Assembly (NCBI GenBank): GCA_037178625.1
Contig: CM074129.1
Coordinates: 1,302,001 to 1,366,000, forward strand
Source: Skeletonema tropicum
Lineage: Eukaryota; Bacillariophyta; Thalassiosirophyceae; Thalassiosirales; Thalassiosiraceae
DNA length: 64,000 bases
Direction: 5' to 3'
Under the pieces are notes generated by a model that was not told the origin of the DNA, did not search any database, and worked only from the letters and a program-made list of their open reading frames with translations. A program made the translations under genes and the position numbers. Positions 61,595-64,000 of the stretch are shown one piece after another; within the stretch, counting starts at the first letter, position 1, and every line of letters begins with the position of its first letter.

Positions 61595-61836
61595 TTTTGT
61601 ATCGTATCGGGGGACCATTTATTTTCTTCTTGTTCTCCCTGAAGACGAAGCATAATAGGTAATTGAATAACTTGTTTGTATTGATCAACTTGATTGAGTT
61701 TCGATGTAAACTACCACTAAGCGGGCATACGCCATACCAATGATAGATCACAGACAGGAGATGATAGCTAATGGTCCTAATTTTGAAAGCTTAGTTGAGT
61801 ATAAAATTCAAAGATCGAATGCAACATCCCGTTTCC
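61595..61836. other. Convergent intergenic region
   Basis: Short 3' flanks of two convergent genes. Nothing else seen. Confidence 0.6.
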
Positions 61837-63152
61837 CTAACAGGGCACCTTCAAGTATTGCCCGTGAGTCATCGGACGAGTTTCATGCTCCAACTCAAGC
61901 ACCTTCTCTCCCGTCGTTACATCTATCACATCCTTAAATCGAAGTGTTCGTGACGCACAGGCCTCCTCCCACGAATCACAACTATCCAAATGCGTAAACC
62001 GTGGGTTTGTCCAGATTAAACCCCGGTCTTTTAGCTCGTGATAGGTGCTTTGAAAGTTTGGGATGTAGATACATGCGTGTACCCCATGTTGCTTCTCCAT
62101 CGATTCAGTTGTCAATTCATCACTTTCAACGAATACAAAATGAACTCCCGGTCCAACTTTAACTATTGCACATTCATTGCCTCCATCATTAATTGCTTTC
62201 GTCATTACCTGATTGCATTTCATCACATCTTCATAAAATTGAGCTATCGTTTGCGCAGTTTTCACTGGAACGGTGAATTCCACACACCTGATGCCTGGCT
62301 GTCCACGTACCGCCATGCGATGCGCTCCATAGATGCCCCCCTCAGAATGCTGGTTGACCATTTTTTGAGGAGATTGAGCATTAGATTCTATTTTGTGATC
62401 ATCATCAACACTAATATCGTAAAGATGAAAAATGTTCCCCCAAGGGCATGTGATTGTCATAACTTTATCACTCTCCTCATTAATAGCAAACAAAGTTCCT
62501 TGCAGATCAGATGTTGCACGTTCGATCCGGTTTTTTATCTGTTGAAGACTAGGCACGGTTAGTCCGATACTGCCTGTGATTCTTTGTGGTGGATCGTCCG
62601 TGGCGGCGAGATGAAACTGGTTTATGGTGCACATATATCATGATGTGATTGAATTATGCAAAATACACGATCGAAATAAGAAGACAACGATAATGATATT
62701 GCAGCAACTAGCTTTGTTCCTTTGTGTCTCACCTGCTGCTGGCCCAAGTTAACATGCTTGGGATTACTGTCCCTCAATAAGCCTAAAAAATCCACATAAA
62801 ATTTGAGAGCAAGATCCATATCACCGACAACCAAATTTAAATGCTCCAACCACACGATCCCATTTAGATCCAAACATTGTTGAGATTCAATTGATGCATT
62901 TTGAACCAGTGTGCGAAGTGCTGTTGGACCTAATGTTGTTGTTGCTACCGCCTCCGCTGCCGTTGATTGTGATTGTGATGTCGACGACATTATTATTTTG
63001 TTGTGACGAGCTATTGTCAATTTCGACGAGGTGGAAGAAGGGAGGGCGAAGCTTGCTGCTCCTGGTAGAATGACGCCAAGGAGAAGCAAAAAAAGAAGAT
63101 GAATATTAGGACGAAAGGAGTGGAGCGTGCTCGGGACTTTGGTTGCCACCAT
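61837..63152 (-). CDS. Two-module VOC/glyoxalase-like protein, plastid-targeted
   Basis: Two exons on the minus strand (63152-62733 and 62616-61837), GT-AG intron in phase 0, give 399 residues. The ATG at 63152 has a good context (ACCATGG) and starts a signal-peptide-like segment ending in Ala-Ala-Ser-Phe-Ala-Leu-Pro. This resembles the ASAF cleavage motif of diatom plastid presequences; a longer start at 63215 is possible. The mature part has two modules of the vicinal oxygen chelate fold. The first has Leu-Glu-His-Leu-Asn-Leu-Val-Val and Phe-Tyr-Val-Asp-Phe-Leu-Gly, the second Cys-Val-Glu-Phe-Thr-Val-Pro-Val and Phe-Tyr-Glu-Asp-Val. The family includes glyoxalase I and dioxygenases that use a metal ion; the substrate cannot be told. 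Confidence 0.78.
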
Positions 63153-63432
63153 GGTTGTTGTTTTTGAGCCCTGTTGATTTTCGAGGATGAAATCGAAAGT
63201 GACGTTGGATGACATGTGTCACTTCAATTCTGATCGGCACTGACAAGCTCTCACAAAACTGACTGCGAACCGAACTCGAGATGACTGCAGCGCTCACCCG
63301 AACCCCTCCGCTCTTCGACCAGTTCTATCCAGTACCTGATTTGCTACCAGGATCTGGTCTGCGTGTTATTTATCAACCATTCTTTTATATCAATCATTCT
63401 TTTACTTTGCTGTCAACTAAATTAAAATCAAA

Positions 63433-63966
63433 ATGACTATCGTATTACGTGAGTTTGACTCATTCAAGAGAGTTACTACATGGGGTGAGTGGTTAGATGT
63501 GACCAAAGCAACCTTTCCAGAATACCTTCCGAACTGGGCAGTGAGCAACCTTGTTGGTCTTCTACTACTAGCAATATCATTCTACATTCCAAGCTTTTCA
63601 CGCAAGACGTGGGGCTTGTTGATGGTTCTTGCATCAGTGGTCAACACTTACATGATGCTAACCGATCCGACGTGTTACATCGAGTTTGGAGTATTGGCGG
63701 TGCCACCGATGCAAAGATTCATCTACAGCCGGTATTTTGCTAGGCCAGAATTGATTGTTCTTCCAATTGCGTTCTGCCAACTCCTTATTGGTGTTGAACT
63801 GCTGTTTGACGAAAAGTCCTCTCGACTTAGGAAGATTGCTTTGGGATCTGTGATTACGTTCTTCATTGGACTTATCTTTTTAGGAGTGGGTAGCGGATTT
63901 CCATCGAGTCTTTTGTATGCACTTACTATGGTGAAGTGCTGGCCGAAGCATAGCAAAGTTGAGTGA
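63433..63966 (+). CDS. Small multi-pass membrane protein
   Basis: A 177-residue intronless frame with about four hydrophobic segments (near 40-55, 62-78, 108-125 and 138-165) and a short basic C-terminus. A Cys-Tyr-Ile-Glu-Phe-Gly-Val-Leu-Ala-Val-Pro-Pro-Met segment lies between spans 2 and 3. I do not recognise the family; the layout recalls small DoxX-like membrane proteins, but no diagnostic motif is seen. It is divergent from the VOC gene, with 280 bases between the start codons. Confidence 0.7.
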   Translation: MTIVLREFDSFKRVTTWGEWLDVTKATFPEYLPNWAVSNLVGLLLLAISFYIPSFSRKTWGLLMVLASVVNTYMMLTDPTCYIEFGVLAVPPMQRFIYSRYFARPELIVLPIAFCQLLIGVELLFDEKSSRLRKIALGSVITFFIGLIFLGVGSGFPSSLLYALTMVKCWPKHSKVE

Positions 63967-64000
63967 AATAGATCAGTGTAAAGCTTAGCTGACGCAATAA

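Noticed and set aside
1..64000. CRISPR arrays, bacterial operons, rRNA genes
   Set aside because: The sequence is eukaryotic in structure; no spaced identical repeats with unique spacers and no rRNA-like sequence were seen.

Overview
The window looks like nuclear DNA of a centric diatom, probably of the Thalassiosira/Skeletonema type. The evidence is short GT-AG introns, a divergent H2A/H2B pair, secreted Pro/Ser-rich and Cys-rich proteins typical of diatoms, a plastid presequence with an ASAF-like site, and the decayed remains of a CoDi-type copia retrotransposon. The species is not determined. A run of 500 Ns (19800-20299) marks a scaffold gap.

Layout. 1-6.4 kb: a foldback MITE, a secreted Cys-rich repeat protein, pantothenate synthetase, and divergent H2B and H2A genes. 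6.4-15.8 kb: a UPF1-like helicase gene with N-terminal zinc modules, interrupted inside an exon by a 5.9 kb Ty3/Gypsy-type LTR retrotransposon whose LTRs read as identical and are flanked by a CTCAA target duplication. 16-23.4 kb: a multi-pass membrane protein, two tandem membrane-protein paralogues around the gap (with an inverted second MITE copy), and VPS4 with decayed copies of its 3' end. 23.9-31.7 kb: an acidic type I membrane protein, an ankyrin-repeat protein, a small hypothetical protein, and a large single-span membrane protein with four extracellular repeats.

31.7-40 kb is a gene-poor stretch holding a heavily decayed copia element, a fragment of a PIF1-like helicase and several palindromic or dispersed repeats. 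40-50 kb is a segmental duplication of a secreted Lys-periodic/Pro-Ser-rich/Cys-rich gene. The left copy carries a broken tail of the SNAPC3 gene, which shows that the right copy is the source. Between the copies lie a chimeric pseudogene (5' end of the 29.1-31.7 kb gene joined to an internal part of the 58.6-61.6 kb gene) and a 554 bp foldback transposon with a perfect 66 bp palindrome. 50-64 kb: SNAPC3, a TraB-family protein, an unknown coiled-coil protein, a 3.5 kb stretch without genes, a large type I membrane protein, a two-module VOC/glyoxalase-like protein with a plastid presequence, and a small membrane protein.

The most interesting theme is the set of secreted or type I membrane proteins at 957, 23859, 40408, 46395 and 58586. 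They combine signal peptides with Lys-every-third-residue clusters, acidic stretches, Pro/Ser repeats and possible R-x-L processing sites, features known from diatom silica-associated proteins. A role in frustule or silica deposition is an inference from composition only. Coordinates of spliced genes run from start codon to stop codon; exon limits are given in each entry.
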